Below the pieces are notes generated by a model that worked only from the letters and a program-made list of their open reading frames with translations, did no database searches and was not told the origin of the DNA. DNA of 64,000 nt, from NCBI GenBank assembly GCA_023450335.1, contig JAEXHA010000021.1, forward strand, positions 1-64,000. The letters are read 5' to 3'. Shown here piece after piece: positions 9,996 through 19,186 of this stretch. The stretch is from Actinomycetes bacterium. GTDB lineage: Bacteria > Actinomycetota > Actinomycetes > Actinomycetales > Microbacteriaceae. The translations under genes were made by a program, and so were the position numbers. Every line of letters starts with the position of its first letter. The first letter of the stretch is position 1.

Positions 9996-10757
9996 ATGGC
10001 GAAAGCACTGGGTCGCGCGGTCGGAGTCGACATCGGGGGGACGGGCATCAAGGGTGCCCTCGTCGACCTCGACGAGGGCAAGCTGCTCAGCGACCGGGTC
10101 AAAGTGGCCACACCGCGCGGGGCCGAGCCCGACGACGTGCTGGCAGCGGTGCGCACGGTGCTCGACACGCTCGGCGTCGCCGATGCCGATGTGCCCCTGG
10201 GCGTCGCATTCCCCGCCATCGTCAAGCGCGGGCGCACCATGTCGGCGGCCAATGTCGCCGACACCTGGATCGGATTCGAGGCCGAGAAGTTCTTCGAGGA
10301 CGGGCTCGGACGCGAGATCCATTTCGCGAACGACGCCGACGTGGCCGGCATCGCCGAGGCCCGGTACGGCGCCGCGCGCGACATATCCGGCCTTGCCCTG
10401 CTGACGACGCTGGGCACCGGCATCGGCACCGCGCTGCTGTTCGACGGCCGGCTCATCCCCAACTCCGAACTCGGTCATCTGCAGCGTGCCGGCCATAAGC
10501 GTGATGCCGAGGCCTGGGCGGCGTACTCGGCCATGGAGCGCGACGAACTCAGCTTCGAGGCGTGGGCCCAGCGCCTGCAGTGGTACTACACGCATCTCGA
10601 GTTCCTGCTCAGCCCCGATCTGTTCATCGTGGGCGGCGGCGTGTCCAAGCACGCCGACAAGTTCTTGCCGCTGCTCGAGTTGAGCACGCCCATCGTCGCG
10701 GCGGTGCACCGCAACAACGCGGGCATCATCGGCGCCGCCGCGCTGTCCACCGGCTGA
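9996..10757 (+). CDS. ppgK: polyphosphate glucokinase (ROK family)
   Basis: 253 residues. It phosphorylates glucose to glucose-6-phosphate using polyphosphate (and usually ATP) in the cytoplasm. The phosphate-binding motif VDIGGTGIKGALVD lies at the N-terminus, the catalytic Asp in HFANDADVAGIAEARYG, the second phosphate loop in TLGTGIGTALL, and ELGHLQ follows. The polyphosphate-specific group is indicated by WxGFEAEKFFE- and HLEFLLSPDLFIVGGGVSK-like segments. The ROK zinc-binding cluster of bacterial ATP-glucokinases is absent, as usual in PpgK. The gene stands alone on this strand; rnpB converges from the other side five bases past its stop. Confidence 0.94.
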   Translation: MAKALGRAVGVDIGGTGIKGALVDLDEGKLLSDRVKVATPRGAEPDDVLAAVRTVLDTLGVADADVPLGVAFPAIVKRGRTMSAANVADTWIGFEAEKFFEDGLGREIHFANDADVAGIAEARYGAARDISGLALLTTLGTGIGTALLFDGRLIPNSELGHLQRAGHKRDAEAWAAYSAMERDELSFEAWAQRLQWYYTHLEFLLSPDLFIVGGGVSKHADKFLPLLELSTPIVAAVHRNNAGIIGAAALSTG

Positions 10758-10762
10758 GATTT

Positions 10763-11133
10763 CGAGGCGAATGGGCCGGCCTGTACGCCGGGTTCTGTCC
10801 CGGGGCCGAAGCCCCATCGACGGTCATCTCTCTCGGCGACACGTTGCCGTGCCGCTCCAGCGGCCTACCCGGGGACTCGGCGGGCCGCGTCGTCATCCCC
10901 TGTCTGGCCTTGCTCCGGGCGAGGTTTGCCGTGCGGGTCGCGTCACCACGACCCCGGTGGTCTCTTACACCGCCCTTTCACCCTTACCGGCTCGCGCCGG
11001 CGGTCTGCTCTCTGTGGCACTGTCTCGCGGATCGCTCCGGGTGGGTGTTACCCACCGCCCTGCCCTGTGGAGCCCGGACGTTCCTCGGTGCGGTCTCCCG
11101 CCACGCGACCGTCTGGCCGACCCATTCGCGTCG
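10763..11133 (-). ncRNA. rnpB: RNase P RNA, type A
   Basis: The catalytic RNA of RNase P, which trims tRNA 5' ends. The minus strand shows the universally conserved core near the 5' end, GAGGAACGTCCGGGCTCC (the usual version reads GAGGAAAGTCC). It also shows AGGGTGAAAGG-type and GTAAGAGACCACC segments, and ends with AGAACCCGGCGTACAGGCC. The P1 helix closes: GCGAATGGGTCGGCC (11129 down to 11115) pairs with GGCCGGCCCATTCGC (10781-10767), extended by CGA/TCG across a C-C mismatch. TAGACT at 11137-11142 puts the 5' end near 11130. About 371 nt. Confidence 0.96.
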
Positions 11134-11136
11134 CCG

Positions 11137-11142
11137 AGTCTA
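11137..11142 (-). promoter_or_regulatory. -10 box TAGACT of rnpB
   Basis: TAGACT ends four bases before the outer pairs of P1 and about seven before its main stem, so promoter and RNA 5' end agree. Confidence 0.65.
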
Positions 11143-11184
11143 TCCGGACGGACTGGGGAGGGCATGGACCCGCGGGCCGGGTCA

Positions 11185-11213
11185 TTGTGGGCGGCGTCCC
11201 GATGGGCTAGTGT
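11185..11213 (+). promoter_or_regulatory. promoter TTGTGG-N17-TAGTGT
   Basis: A complete -35/-10 pair with 17-base spacing, driving the wall-anchored protein and the DUF4012 gene with a leader of about 80 bases. Confidence 0.55.
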
Positions 11214-11301
11214 CGGCGCCAGGGGAAACGGGCATTTGGGGTGCTCGTACAGTCAGGGTGTCGCCATGCGATGCCCGCTATCGACCTTTTGGGGAGGTCT
11301 G

Positions 11302-11961
11302 ATGGACAAGCGATCGATGGGCGCGGTCATCACCGTGGCCGCACTTCTGCTGGTGGGAGCGCCGGCCGGCGCGTCCGCATCGGACACCGTAGCGGTGGCC
11401 GCGGCCGACGGCGTGGACTACGTGCCCGACAAGCCGGAAGAACCGAGCCTGGCCGGCTCATGGGCCCAGGCGCAGTGCCTGCAGTCGGCCCCGTGGATCG
11501 ACTTCAGCGTCACGCTGACCGATCCGGACGGCCAGGCCACCAGTGACACGGCCGATCTCGTGATCAGCGATGGCGCGCATCGCGTGTCGCTGCGGCTGGG
11601 CACCCTGGTGTCGGGGCGCCTGTCAGGCGCGGTGCTGTGGCCCGGCGCCTCCGTCGACGGTCAGGGCAGGGGTGACGGCTGGCCGGGGTGGGTGTACGAG
11701 GAAGGCGAGTGGCTCGAGACACCGGGCAACTTCGCCTGGACGCGCGGTGACATCAGCGCGTGGATCCGGGTGAACCCGGACCTGGCGGTGCCGCTGTCGT
11801 ACCCGGAGGAGTCCGCCGAGTGCGCGGGTCCCGCCGGCGTCTCGGCGCTGGCTGCCACCGGCGGCACGGTCTCATTCGTCGCGCCGCTGGCAGGCATCGC
11901 CTCCGCTGCGGTGCTTGCGGGCGTGGTCGTCCTCGTCGCACGTCGACGTCGTCGCGTGTGA
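11302..11961 (+). CDS. secreted protein with LAATG wall-sorting signal
   Basis: 219 residues; the ATG follows GGGGAGG. It has a signal peptide (about 1-28, hydrophobic core AVITVAALLLVGAPAGASA) and a roughly 150-residue extracellular domain with two Cys (in AQCLQS and SAECAG). The C-terminal sorting signal is LAATG at about residue 183, then a hydrophobic helix and RRRRRV. LAxTG instead of LPxTG is typical of high-GC actinobacteria, whose class E sortases accept it. No known domain is evident in the body. The next gene begins six bases after the stop, so the pair is probably one operon. The function is unknown. Confidence 0.85.
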   Translation: MDKRSMGAVITVAALLLVGAPAGASASDTVAVAAADGVDYVPDKPEEPSLAGSWAQAQCLQSAPWIDFSVTLTDPDGQATSDTADLVISDGAHRVSLRLGTLVSGRLSGAVLWPGASVDGQGRGDGWPGWVYEEGEWLETPGNFAWTRGDISAWIRVNPDLAVPLSYPEESAECAGPAGVSALAATGGTVSFVAPLAGIASAAVLAGVVVLVARRRRRV

Positions 11962-11967
11962 GGCGTC

Positions 11968-13707
11968 GTGGCTCGCTCCTTCCGGATCGGGCCCGTCGCC
12001 GGGGCCGCGGCGTTGCTGCTGTGCGCGGTGATCGCCGCGTTCGGCTGGCTGGCCCTGCGGGTCACGACGGCGGGAACGCACCTCACCGCGATGGCCCAGA
12101 GCGGCCGCGACCTGATGGCGGCTGCCGAAGGCGGTGACACGGCGGCGCTCACGGCCGCCGTGCGCTCCGTGGGTGACCACGCCCGCGCTGCGGCCGCCGC
12201 CACGGGCGACCCGCTCTGGCCGGTCGCCGAGGCGATGCCGCTGCTCGGCGACGATTTCGGCGCCGTGCGCACGCTGTCCGTCCAAGCGGCCGAGCTGGCC
12301 GATGCCGTGCTCGACCCGCTCGTGGGGGCGGCGGGCGATCGCTCCACTGCCGGAGCACCGGACGGGCAGACACTCCTCGCGCTCGGACGCGAGCTGAACG
12401 ACGCGGGTGCCGCCGTGGCCGTCGCGCGGCATGAGGTGACCCAGATACGCACCGGCGGCTTGCTGCCACCGCTTCGGGCAGCAGCCGAACAGCTGCGAGA
12501 AGCGCTCACGCTCGCGGTGCCCACCGTCGACGCACTCGCTGCGGTCGCGTCGCTGGGCGGCGCCGTCGCGTCCGACGACGACGCGACCGTGTTGGTCATG
12601 CTGCAGAACCCGGCCGAGCTGCGCACCGGCGGGGGCATCACCGGATCGTTCGCCCTGTTGCAGGCGCGGGCGGGTCGGTTCACGCTGATCGAACAGGTCG
12701 ATTCCACGCAGTTCCCCGCGCGAGCGACCTCGATCCTCCCCGTCGGCCCGGCGCGCACCGCGCTGTACGGTGACGTCGTCGGCCGATTCGTGCAGAACAT
12801 CACGATGCCGACGACCTTCTCCGAGTCGGCGTCACTGGCGCGCGCGTGGTGGGCCGGTCGCGGTGGGCAGGCCCCCGACGCGGTGGTGTCCCTCGACCCG
12901 CTGGCGCTGCGTGGGCTGCTCGCTGTGACCGGTCCGGTCGACCTGCCGGACGGCTCGATGCTCACCGACGACAACCTGGTCGAACGGATCCTTGTGGAGC
13001 CGTACATGCGGTACGACAGCGATGCGCAGACCGCATACCTGCAGGCGGTGACAGACGCGCTGTTCGGGCGCATCACCGATCTGCCCATCGATGCCTTCAC
13101 CTGGGCGCGCGCGCTGGCCGACCCCGTCACGGCCGGCCGCATCGCCGTGTGGAGCGCAGACCCGGCCGTGCAGACCGTCGTCGAGGGCAGCATGCTCGAC
13201 GGCCCGTCGGGGCGCATCGCGGCAGCCGGTGACGACGCGTTCGCGGTGCTGTTCAACGACGCCACGGGCGGCAAGATGGGCACCTTCCTGCACGTGGATA
13301 TGGAGCTGGGTGTGCAGCGGTGCCGTGGTGACGGCCGTGCGGAGATCGTGGCGCGACTGACCATGAGCAGCAGCGCACCCGATCCGGCATCGCTCCCGCC
13401 GGACATGACCGGTCACGGGCTGTTCGGCACCGCCGTCGGTGACATCGGCACGAGCGTGTCGGTCTCGGCGCCGGAAGGAACCTTCTTCGGCGGTGTCACC
13501 AAGGACGGCGAGCGGGAGATCTCGGTGGACGTGGTGGATGCCGGTCGGCCGACCAGTCTGGTGCGCATCAACCTCTCGCCTGAGGAGGTCAATGTGGTCG
13601 AGTTCCGCTTCATCGCCGCCGAACCGGGGCCGCTGGAACTCGCCCTGGTCCACACACCGCTGATCAATCCGTCCGCGGTGACGGTGGCTCCGGCCGGCTG
13701 CGGCTGA
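11968..13707 (+). CDS. DUF4012 domain protein, membrane-anchored
   Basis: 579 residues with a GTG start. An N-terminal membrane helix (VAGAAALLLCAVIAAFGWLAL) is followed by an Ala-rich, probably helical region to about 200. The DUF4012 core then shows the family hallmark NPAELRTGGGITGSF and later DPLALRGLLAVTGPVDLPDG, with LFNDATGGKMGTFLH towards the end. DUF4012 proteins are common in actinobacteria and often neighbour surface-polysaccharide genes. Their chemistry is not established; a link to wall-glycopolymer attachment has been suggested for the family only by analogy. It is translationally close to the LAATG surface protein, so a cell-envelope role fits. Confidence 0.9.
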   Translation: MARSFRIGPVAGAAALLLCAVIAAFGWLALRVTTAGTHLTAMAQSGRDLMAAAEGGDTAALTAAVRSVGDHARAAAAATGDPLWPVAEAMPLLGDDFGAVRTLSVQAAELADAVLDPLVGAAGDRSTAGAPDGQTLLALGRELNDAGAAVAVARHEVTQIRTGGLLPPLRAAAEQLREALTLAVPTVDALAAVASLGGAVASDDDATVLVMLQNPAELRTGGGITGSFALLQARAGRFTLIEQVDSTQFPARATSILPVGPARTALYGDVVGRFVQNITMPTTFSESASLARAWWAGRGGQAPDAVVSLDPLALRGLLAVTGPVDLPDGSMLTDDNLVERILVEPYMRYDSDAQTAYLQAVTDALFGRITDLPIDAFTWARALADPVTAGRIAVWSADPAVQTVVEGSMLDGPSGRIAAAGDDAFAVLFNDATGGKMGTFLHVDMELGVQRCRGDGRAEIVARLTMSSSAPDPASLPPDMTGHGLFGTAVGDIGTSVSVSAPEGTFFGGVTKDGEREISVDVVDAGRPTSLVRINLSPEEVNVVEFRFIAAEPGPLELALVHTPLINPSAVTVAPAGCG

Positions 13708-13708
13708 C

Positions 13709-15427
13709 TCAGGCTTTGCCGGCGTCGGCGGTCACGCGCAGGTCGAGCGGAACGTCGATCGGGAACTGGCCAAAGAGGAGCTTCGTGGCACCGGAGGCCG
13801 CGTCCCGCACCGCCGCCGCGGCCGCGTCGGCATGCTCAGCCGGCGCGTGGACGATGATCTCGTCATGCAGGAAGAACGCCAGATGCGCGCGCCGCGAGAA
13901 CAGCGGGCCGGACGCGGAGATCGGTGTGGCGGCATCGGCGTCGGGCAGCGCCGCGAGTCTCTGTCGCAGGTCGGCGAGCCACGCGAGGGCCCATTCGGCA
14001 GCGGTGCCCTGCACGATGAAGTTGCGGGTGAAACGCCCGCGGTCCCGTGCCGCGCGCCGGGCCCGCTCGCCGTCGGCAGCATCGCCGTCGGAAGCGGCGG
14101 CCTGCACGGTGTGCCACAACGCGGACGGGGCCGGACTCGTGCGGCCGAGCCACGTGCTGACCACGCTGCCGGCTTCGCCTGTGCGCGCTGCATCGTCGAC
14201 GAGCCCCATGGCACCCGGATAGGCCCGACGCAGCGCCGGCACCAGGCGTCCGCTGTCACCGGTGGTGGCGCCGTACATCGCGCCCAACATGGCGATCTTC
14301 GCGTCCTGCCGACTGGTGATCACGCCCTTTTCGACGATGCCGGCGTACAGGTCGCGGCCGCGCGACGCTGCGGCCAGAGCTGTGTCCGCGGACATCGCCG
14401 CCAGCATGCGCGGCTCGAGCTGGGCGACATCTGCGACGATCAAGACCCATCCGGGATCCGCGCGCACGGCAGGCCGCAGCTGACGCGGCAATTGCAGTGC
14501 TCCCCCGCCCGATGACGCCCAGCGGCCGGTGACGACACCTCCGGGCACGTACACCGGGCGGAACCGGCCGTCGGCGACCCACTCCCGCAGCCAGGACCAT
14601 CCGTTGGCGGTGTGCAGTCGCATGAGCTTCTTGTACGCCAGCAGCGGCGCGATCACGGGGTGGTCGTAATCTGCAAGCTCCCACCGTGACGTCGATGCGG
14701 CGAGCACGCCCACCCGGTGCAGGGCGCGCAGCAGCTTCGGCTGCGAGTCGAGGCTTGCCGCAGGGTCGTCCAATGCGTGTCGCACCTCGGCGGCCAGGGC
14801 CTCGATCTTCGTGGGCACACCCGAAGCACCGGGCCGCCCGAGGGTCTCGATGAGGATGGCGTCGTGGACGGTCGTATCCCACGGCACGCCTGCGGCATGC
14901 AGCTCGGCGGCGATGAGAGCCCCGGCCGACTCCGCTGCCAGCAGCAGCCGCAGCCGTCCTGGATCCCGGGCGGCCGTCACGGCGGTGCGCTGCCGGGCGA
15001 ACTCAGCGAGCACCTGTTCGATCGCGTCGGGCGCCCCGCCGGTGCGCGCCGGCTCCAGCTCGAACAGCGTCGGGGCGCCGGCGGGTGGCGACTCCGTCGC
15101 GGCGACGTCCCACTCGCTGTGGCGGCGCAACGCCCCGGCATCCGTCACCATCGCACTGTTGCGCAGGATGGCATGGCACAGCCTCAGGTCGTGGGTGCGG
15201 GCGACCCGTACACCCGCGCGCAGGAGGTCGGGATACCACCGGGTCACGTCGCTGAACACCCAGCGCCGGGTCTCACCGGCAGCATCGATCACGCGCGCCA
15301 GCTCCCCCGCCGCGAGCGTCTGTCGCCCGTTCTCCGCGCCGTCGGCGGCGAGATCGACGATCGTGACGCGGTCATTGTGTCTTCCGACGACGCTCCACAC
15401 CGTCCGTGCGGTCTCGGGCGTGCTCAC
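13709..15427 (-). CDS. bifunctional 3'-5' exonuclease/DNA polymerase (family A-like)
   Basis: 572 residues, much shorter than Pol I and lacking the 5'-nuclease domain. The first 190 or so residues correspond to a degenerate exonuclease-like domain. The rest is a family-A polymerase: motif A reads IVADVAQLEPRMLA (near 330; Pol I has DYSQIELR), motif B region is GRFTRNFIVQGTAAEWAL, and motif C is FFLHDEIIVHAP (near 517) with the HDE catalytic triad. Such proteins are conserved in Actinobacteria and are thought to act in DNA repair; the in vivo role is not established. The gene converges on the DUF4012 gene with one base between stops and is followed upstream by the zinc-ribbon gene. Confidence 0.9.
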   Translation of the reverse strand: MSTPETARTVWSVVGRHNDRVTIVDLAADGAENGRQTLAAGELARVIDAAGETRRWVFSDVTRWYPDLLRAGVRVARTHDLRLCHAILRNSAMVTDAGALRRHSEWDVAATESPPAGAPTLFELEPARTGGAPDAIEQVLAEFARQRTAVTAARDPGRLRLLLAAESAGALIAAELHAAGVPWDTTVHDAILIETLGRPGASGVPTKIEALAAEVRHALDDPAASLDSQPKLLRALHRVGVLAASTSRWELADYDHPVIAPLLAYKKLMRLHTANGWSWLREWVADGRFRPVYVPGGVVTGRWASSGGGALQLPRQLRPAVRADPGWVLIVADVAQLEPRMLAAMSADTALAAASRGRDLYAGIVEKGVITSRQDAKIAMLGAMYGATTGDSGRLVPALRRAYPGAMGLVDDAARTGEAGSVVSTWLGRTSPAPSALWHTVQAAASDGDAADGERARRAARDRGRFTRNFIVQGTAAEWALAWLADLRQRLAALPDADAATPISASGPLFSRRAHLAFFLHDEIIVHAPAEHADAAAAAVRDAASGATKLLFGQFPIDVPLDLRVTADAGKA

Positions 15428-15448
15428 CGCCGAGGCGCGGCGCGCATC

Positions 15449-16180
15449 TCAGAGGCCGGATTCGTCGGTGCGCACGAGGATGCAGCCGCATTCGGGGCAG
15501 AACGCGACCTCGTCGTCGGCAACCTGACGCAGCGCGTTCAGATCCGTTCCCGACAGGACCATGTGGCAGCCCTCGCAGGTACGACGGCGCAGCAGACCCG
15601 CGCCGACTCCACGGGCGGCGAGCGTGTCGTAACGCGCGATGAGGTCGGCCGGAAGCGTGTCGGCGACGGCGGCGCGGTCGCGCGATGCCTGCTCGAAACG
15701 GGCGGTCGCCTCGGCGACGGCCGCCTTGCCCTCGGCGCTCAGCCGGGCGCCCTCGTCGTTCGTCGTCGCGATCAGGGTCTCCTGGGCGGCGACGTTCGAC
15801 TCGGCGGTCTCGAGCTTTTCCATGAGCTCGAGCTCGGAGTCCTCGAGATCGCTCTTTCGCTTGGCCAGTGATGCGATCTCATGTTCGAGACCCTGCGCAT
15901 CCTTGGCGTTGGTCGAGGTCGCGAGCCGCTCGGCGTCGCGGGCGCTGCGTGCTTCTACGACGGCGACATCGGACTCGAGGCGCTTCAGGTCGGCGGCGAG
16001 GTCGTCGCGCACGCCCAACAGCCGGGTGAGTTCGACCGACTGCTCCTGACGCTCGGCGAGCAGCTCTTTGACACGAGCGGCTGCGGCGGGATTGCGGCGG
16101 GAGTCGTCGGCCTGCGCGATCGTGACGTCGAGGGCGGCGAGGTCGAGAAGACGGCGTTGATCCGCGGGGCTGGCTTTCAC
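15449..16180 (-). CDS. C4-type zinc-ribbon coiled-coil protein
   Basis: 243 residues with a GTG start. A long helical coiled coil occupies about 5-180, rich in Glu, Arg, Ala and Leu heptads. The C-terminal zinc ribbon has CEGC ... CPEC pairs (RRTCEGCHMVL, then AFCPECGCILV). This is the CT398/zf-RING_7-like family, conserved in actinobacteria. Structural work on CT398 from Chlamydia suggested contacts with sigma-54 and secretion proteins, but actinobacteria lack sigma-54, so the function here is open. It lies 21 bases upstream of the polymerase-like gene on the same strand, probably cotranscribed. Confidence 0.9.
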   Translation of the reverse strand: MKASPADQRRLLDLAALDVTIAQADDSRRNPAAAARVKELLAERQEQSVELTRLLGVRDDLAADLKRLESDVAVVEARSARDAERLATSTNAKDAQGLEHEIASLAKRKSDLEDSELELMEKLETAESNVAAQETLIATTNDEGARLSAEGKAAVAEATARFEQASRDRAAVADTLPADLIARYDTLAARGVGAGLLRRRTCEGCHMVLSGTDLNALRQVADDEVAFCPECGCILVRTDESGL

Positions 16181-16207
16181 TCTTCCAACCTACCCCGCTC
16201 GCGCCCG

Positions 16208-16213
16208 TAGACT
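16208..16213 (+). promoter_or_regulatory. -10 box TAGACT of tRNA-Val
   Basis: TAGACT ends ten bases before the mature tRNA 5' end, leaving a very short 5' extension for RNase P to remove. Confidence 0.55.
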
Positions 16214-16223
16214 GAGGCGGTCA

Positions 16224-16296
16224 GGGCCTTTAGCTCAGCTGGTAGAGCGCCACGTTTACACCGTGGATGTCGTCGGTTCGATCCCGGCAGGGCCCA
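16224..16296 (+). tRNA. tRNA-Val (anticodon TAC)
   Basis: 73 nt. The acceptor stem GGGCCTT pairs with AGGGCCC (one T-G pair). The D arm is GCTC/GAGC. The anticodon stem CCACG/CGTGG holds the loop TTTACAC with anticodon TAC. The T arm is GTCGG TTCGATC CCGGC. The discriminator is A and CCA is not encoded. Confidence 0.97.
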
Positions 16297-16355
16297 CGCG
16301 GGAGCGGTGGCGATTAGTACGGTCGCCCGACCGTCCCGGCCACTCCGAGTGTGAC

Positions 16356-16361
16356 TAGGCT
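16356..16361 (+). promoter_or_regulatory. -10 box TAGGCT of aceE
   Basis: TAGGCT lies 90 bases before the chosen GTG of aceE and 60 bases past the tRNA, giving aceE its own promoter and a leader of about 84 bases. Confidence 0.45.
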
Positions 16362-16451
16362 GAGTGATGGTGCGTTGTGCGCGCTGTACAAAGCCGCGCT
16401 CGCCTGAAGCCCGATTCCTGGCACGATCTGCCAGACGACGAAAGGTCTCCC

Positions 16452-19181
16452 GTGACGGTCAACGAACAGGATCCGTATTCGCAGGGCCCGCTCGACAGCG
16501 ATCCCGAAGAGACCGCGGAGTGGCGAGAGTCGCTCCAGCAGCTGGTCGATGCCAAGGGCGCGGGCCGCGGGCGCGAGATCATGCTCAGCCTGCTGAACAG
16601 CTCGCGTGAACTGCACCTGAACGTGCCGCAGGTGCCGACCACCGACTACATCAACACGATCGCGACCGAGAACGAGCCGCAGTTCCCCGGTGACGAAGAG
16701 CTCGAGCGCCGCTACCGCCGCTGGATCCGCTGGAACGCCGCGCTGACGGTGCACCGCGCGCAGCGTCCGGAGATCGGCGTCGGCGGCCACATCTCCACCT
16801 ATGCGTCGTCGGCCTCGCTGTACGAGGTCGGCTTCAACCACTTCTTCCGGGGGCTCGACGCGCCCGGCGGCGGCGACCAGATCTTCATCCAGGGGCACGC
16901 CTCCCCCGGCATCTATGCCCGTTCGTTCCTCGAGGGGCGCCTGTCGGCCGACCAGCTCGACGGATTCCGTCAGGAGAAGTCCGCTGCCCCGCTCGGACTG
17001 CCCTCCTACCCGCACCCGCGGCTCCTGCCGGAGTACTGGCAGTTCCCCACGGTGTCGATGGGCTTGGGCCCGATCAACGCCATCTATCAGGCGATGACCA
17101 ACAAGTACCTCACCAACCGCGGCGTGAAGGATCTGTCCGACTCGCACGTGTGGGCCTTCCTCGGCGATGGCGAGATGGACGAGATCGAGAGCCGCGGGCA
17201 GCTGCAGGTCGCTGCCAACGAGGGCCTGGACAACCTGACGTTCGTCATCAACTGCAACCTGCAGCGGCTGGACGGTCCGGTGCGCGGCAACGGGAAGATC
17301 ATCCAGGAGCTGGAGAGCTTCTTCCGCGGCGCCGGCTGGAACGTCATCAAGGTCGTCTGGGGCCGTGGCTGGGACGAACTGCTGGGCGAGGACCGTGACG
17401 GCGCGCTCGTGCGCCTCATGAACACGACGCCCGACGGCGACTTCCAGACCTATCGCGCTGAGGACGGCAAGTTCATCCGTGACCATTTCTTCGGCCGGGA
17501 CGAGCGCACCGCCGCCATGGTCAAGGACTGGAGCGACGACGATATCTGGGGCAAGCTGCGCCGAGGCGGGCTCGACTATCACAAGGTCTACGCCGCATAT
17601 CAGTCGGCCGTCGAGCACAAGGGGCAGCCCACAGTCATCCTGGCCAAGACCATCAAGGGATACGGCCTGGGGCACCACTTCGAGGGGCGCAATGCGACGC
17701 ACCAGATGAAGAAGATGACGCTCGAGGACCTCAAGCAGTTCCGTGATTCGATGCGCATCCCGATCAGCGACGCGCAGCTCGAGGAGAACCCCTACCTCCC
17801 GCCGTACTACCACCCCGGTATGGAGGACGAGACGATCCAGTACATGGTCGAGCGGCGACGCGCCCTGGGCGGCTTCCTCCCCGAGCGCCGCACCCACCAC
17901 GTGCCGATCGATCTGCCCGACGAGAGCACCTACGCGCTGCCCAAGAAGGGCTCCGGCACGCAGGAGATCGCCTCGACGATGGCTTTCGTCCGGTTGCTGA
18001 AAGACCTGCTGCGGGCGAAGGGCTTCGGACACCGGATCGTCCCGATCATCCCCGACGAGGCGCGCACATTCGGCATCGACGCCTTCTTCCCGTCGGCGAA
18101 GATCTACAACCCGAACGGGCAGAACTACACGTCGGTCGACCGCGACCTGCTGCTGGCGTACAAGGAGAGCCCGCAGGGCCAGATCATGCACGTCGGCATC
18201 AACGAGGCCGGTGCCGCGGCGGCCTTCACGGCCACCGGCACCTCGTACGCCACCCACGGCGAGCCGCTGATCCCGGTGTACATCTTCTACTCGATGTTCG
18301 GCTACCAGCGCACCGGCGACGCCCTGTGGGCCGCCGGCGACCAGATGGCGCGAGGCTTCATCATGGGCGCCACCGCCGGTCGCACCACCCTGACCGGTGA
18401 AGGCTTGCAGCACGCTGACGGACACTCGCCGCTGCTGGCGTCGACCAACCCCGCCACGGTGTCGTACGACCCCGCCTACGGCTACGAGATCGCACACATC
18501 GTGCGGTCGGGACTGGACCGCATGTACGGCGGCAACCACCCCGACCCGGACGTCATGTACTACCTGACCCTCTACAACGAGCCGATGGTGCAGCCGGCCG
18601 AACCGGCCGACGTCGACGTCGAGGGCATCATTCGCGGCATCCACCGCATCGCCGTCGGCGAGGGCGACGGACCTCGCGTCCAGCTGCTGGCCTCGGGTGT
18701 CGGTGTGCCGTGGGCACTGGAGGCGCAGCAGTTGCTGAAGGACGACTGGGGCGTGATCGCCGACGTGTGGTCGGTCACCAGCTGGGGTGAACTGCGCCGC
18801 GACGGCCTCGCCGTCGACGAGCACAACTTCCTGCACCCCGACAGCGAGCCGCGCACCGCCTACCTGACGCAGAAGCTCGCCGACACCGAGGGCCCGGTCA
18901 TCGCGGTCAGTGACTACATGCACGCCGTCCAGGACCAGATTCGTCCGTGGGTGCCGCGCAGCTACGCCACACTGGGTGCGGACGGATTCGGTTTCTCCGA
19001 CACCCGTGCCGCCGCGCGCCGGTTCTTCAAGATCGACGGGCCGTCGATGGCGGTGCGCGCGCTGCAGTCGCTGGCCGAGCAGGGCGCCGTCGACCGGTCC
19101 CTGTCGGCGCAGGCGATCGAGAAGTACCGGTTGCACGACGTGACCGCCGGCACGAGCGGCAACGCCGGCGGCGAAAGCTGA
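16452..19181 (+). CDS. aceE: pyruvate dehydrogenase E1, homodimeric
   Basis: 909 residues, the normal AceE length. It decarboxylates pyruvate with thiamine diphosphate and reductively acetylates E2 lipoyl groups, feeding acetyl-CoA. The GTG start (TVNEQDPYSQGP) is preferred because AAAGG lies six bases upstream; the frame stays open for 25 more codons. The TPP fold is GDGEMDEIESRGQL with NCNLQ 26 residues on (from about 238). HISTYASSASLYEVGFNHFF, IKGYGLGHHFEGRN and GEGLQHADGHSP are typical AceE segments. The fatty-acid gene block starts five bases after its stop, linking acetyl-CoA production to lipid synthesis. Confidence 0.97.
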   Translation: MTVNEQDPYSQGPLDSDPEETAEWRESLQQLVDAKGAGRGREIMLSLLNSSRELHLNVPQVPTTDYINTIATENEPQFPGDEELERRYRRWIRWNAALTVHRAQRPEIGVGGHISTYASSASLYEVGFNHFFRGLDAPGGGDQIFIQGHASPGIYARSFLEGRLSADQLDGFRQEKSAAPLGLPSYPHPRLLPEYWQFPTVSMGLGPINAIYQAMTNKYLTNRGVKDLSDSHVWAFLGDGEMDEIESRGQLQVAANEGLDNLTFVINCNLQRLDGPVRGNGKIIQELESFFRGAGWNVIKVVWGRGWDELLGEDRDGALVRLMNTTPDGDFQTYRAEDGKFIRDHFFGRDERTAAMVKDWSDDDIWGKLRRGGLDYHKVYAAYQSAVEHKGQPTVILAKTIKGYGLGHHFEGRNATHQMKKMTLEDLKQFRDSMRIPISDAQLEENPYLPPYYHPGMEDETIQYMVERRRALGGFLPERRTHHVPIDLPDESTYALPKKGSGTQEIASTMAFVRLLKDLLRAKGFGHRIVPIIPDEARTFGIDAFFPSAKIYNPNGQNYTSVDRDLLLAYKESPQGQIMHVGINEAGAAAAFTATGTSYATHGEPLIPVYIFYSMFGYQRTGDALWAAGDQMARGFIMGATAGRTTLTGEGLQHADGHSPLLASTNPATVSYDPAYGYEIAHIVRSGLDRMYGGNHPDPDVMYYLTLYNEPMVQPAEPADVDVEGIIRGIHRIAVGEGDGPRVQLLASGVGVPWALEAQQLLKDDWGVIADVWSVTSWGELRRDGLAVDEHNFLHPDSEPRTAYLTQKLADTEGPVIAVSDYMHAVQDQIRPWVPRSYATLGADGFGFSDTRAAARRFFKIDGPSMAVRALQSLAEQGAVDRSLSAQAIEKYRLHDVTAGTSGNAGGES

Positions 19182-19186
19182 CCCGC

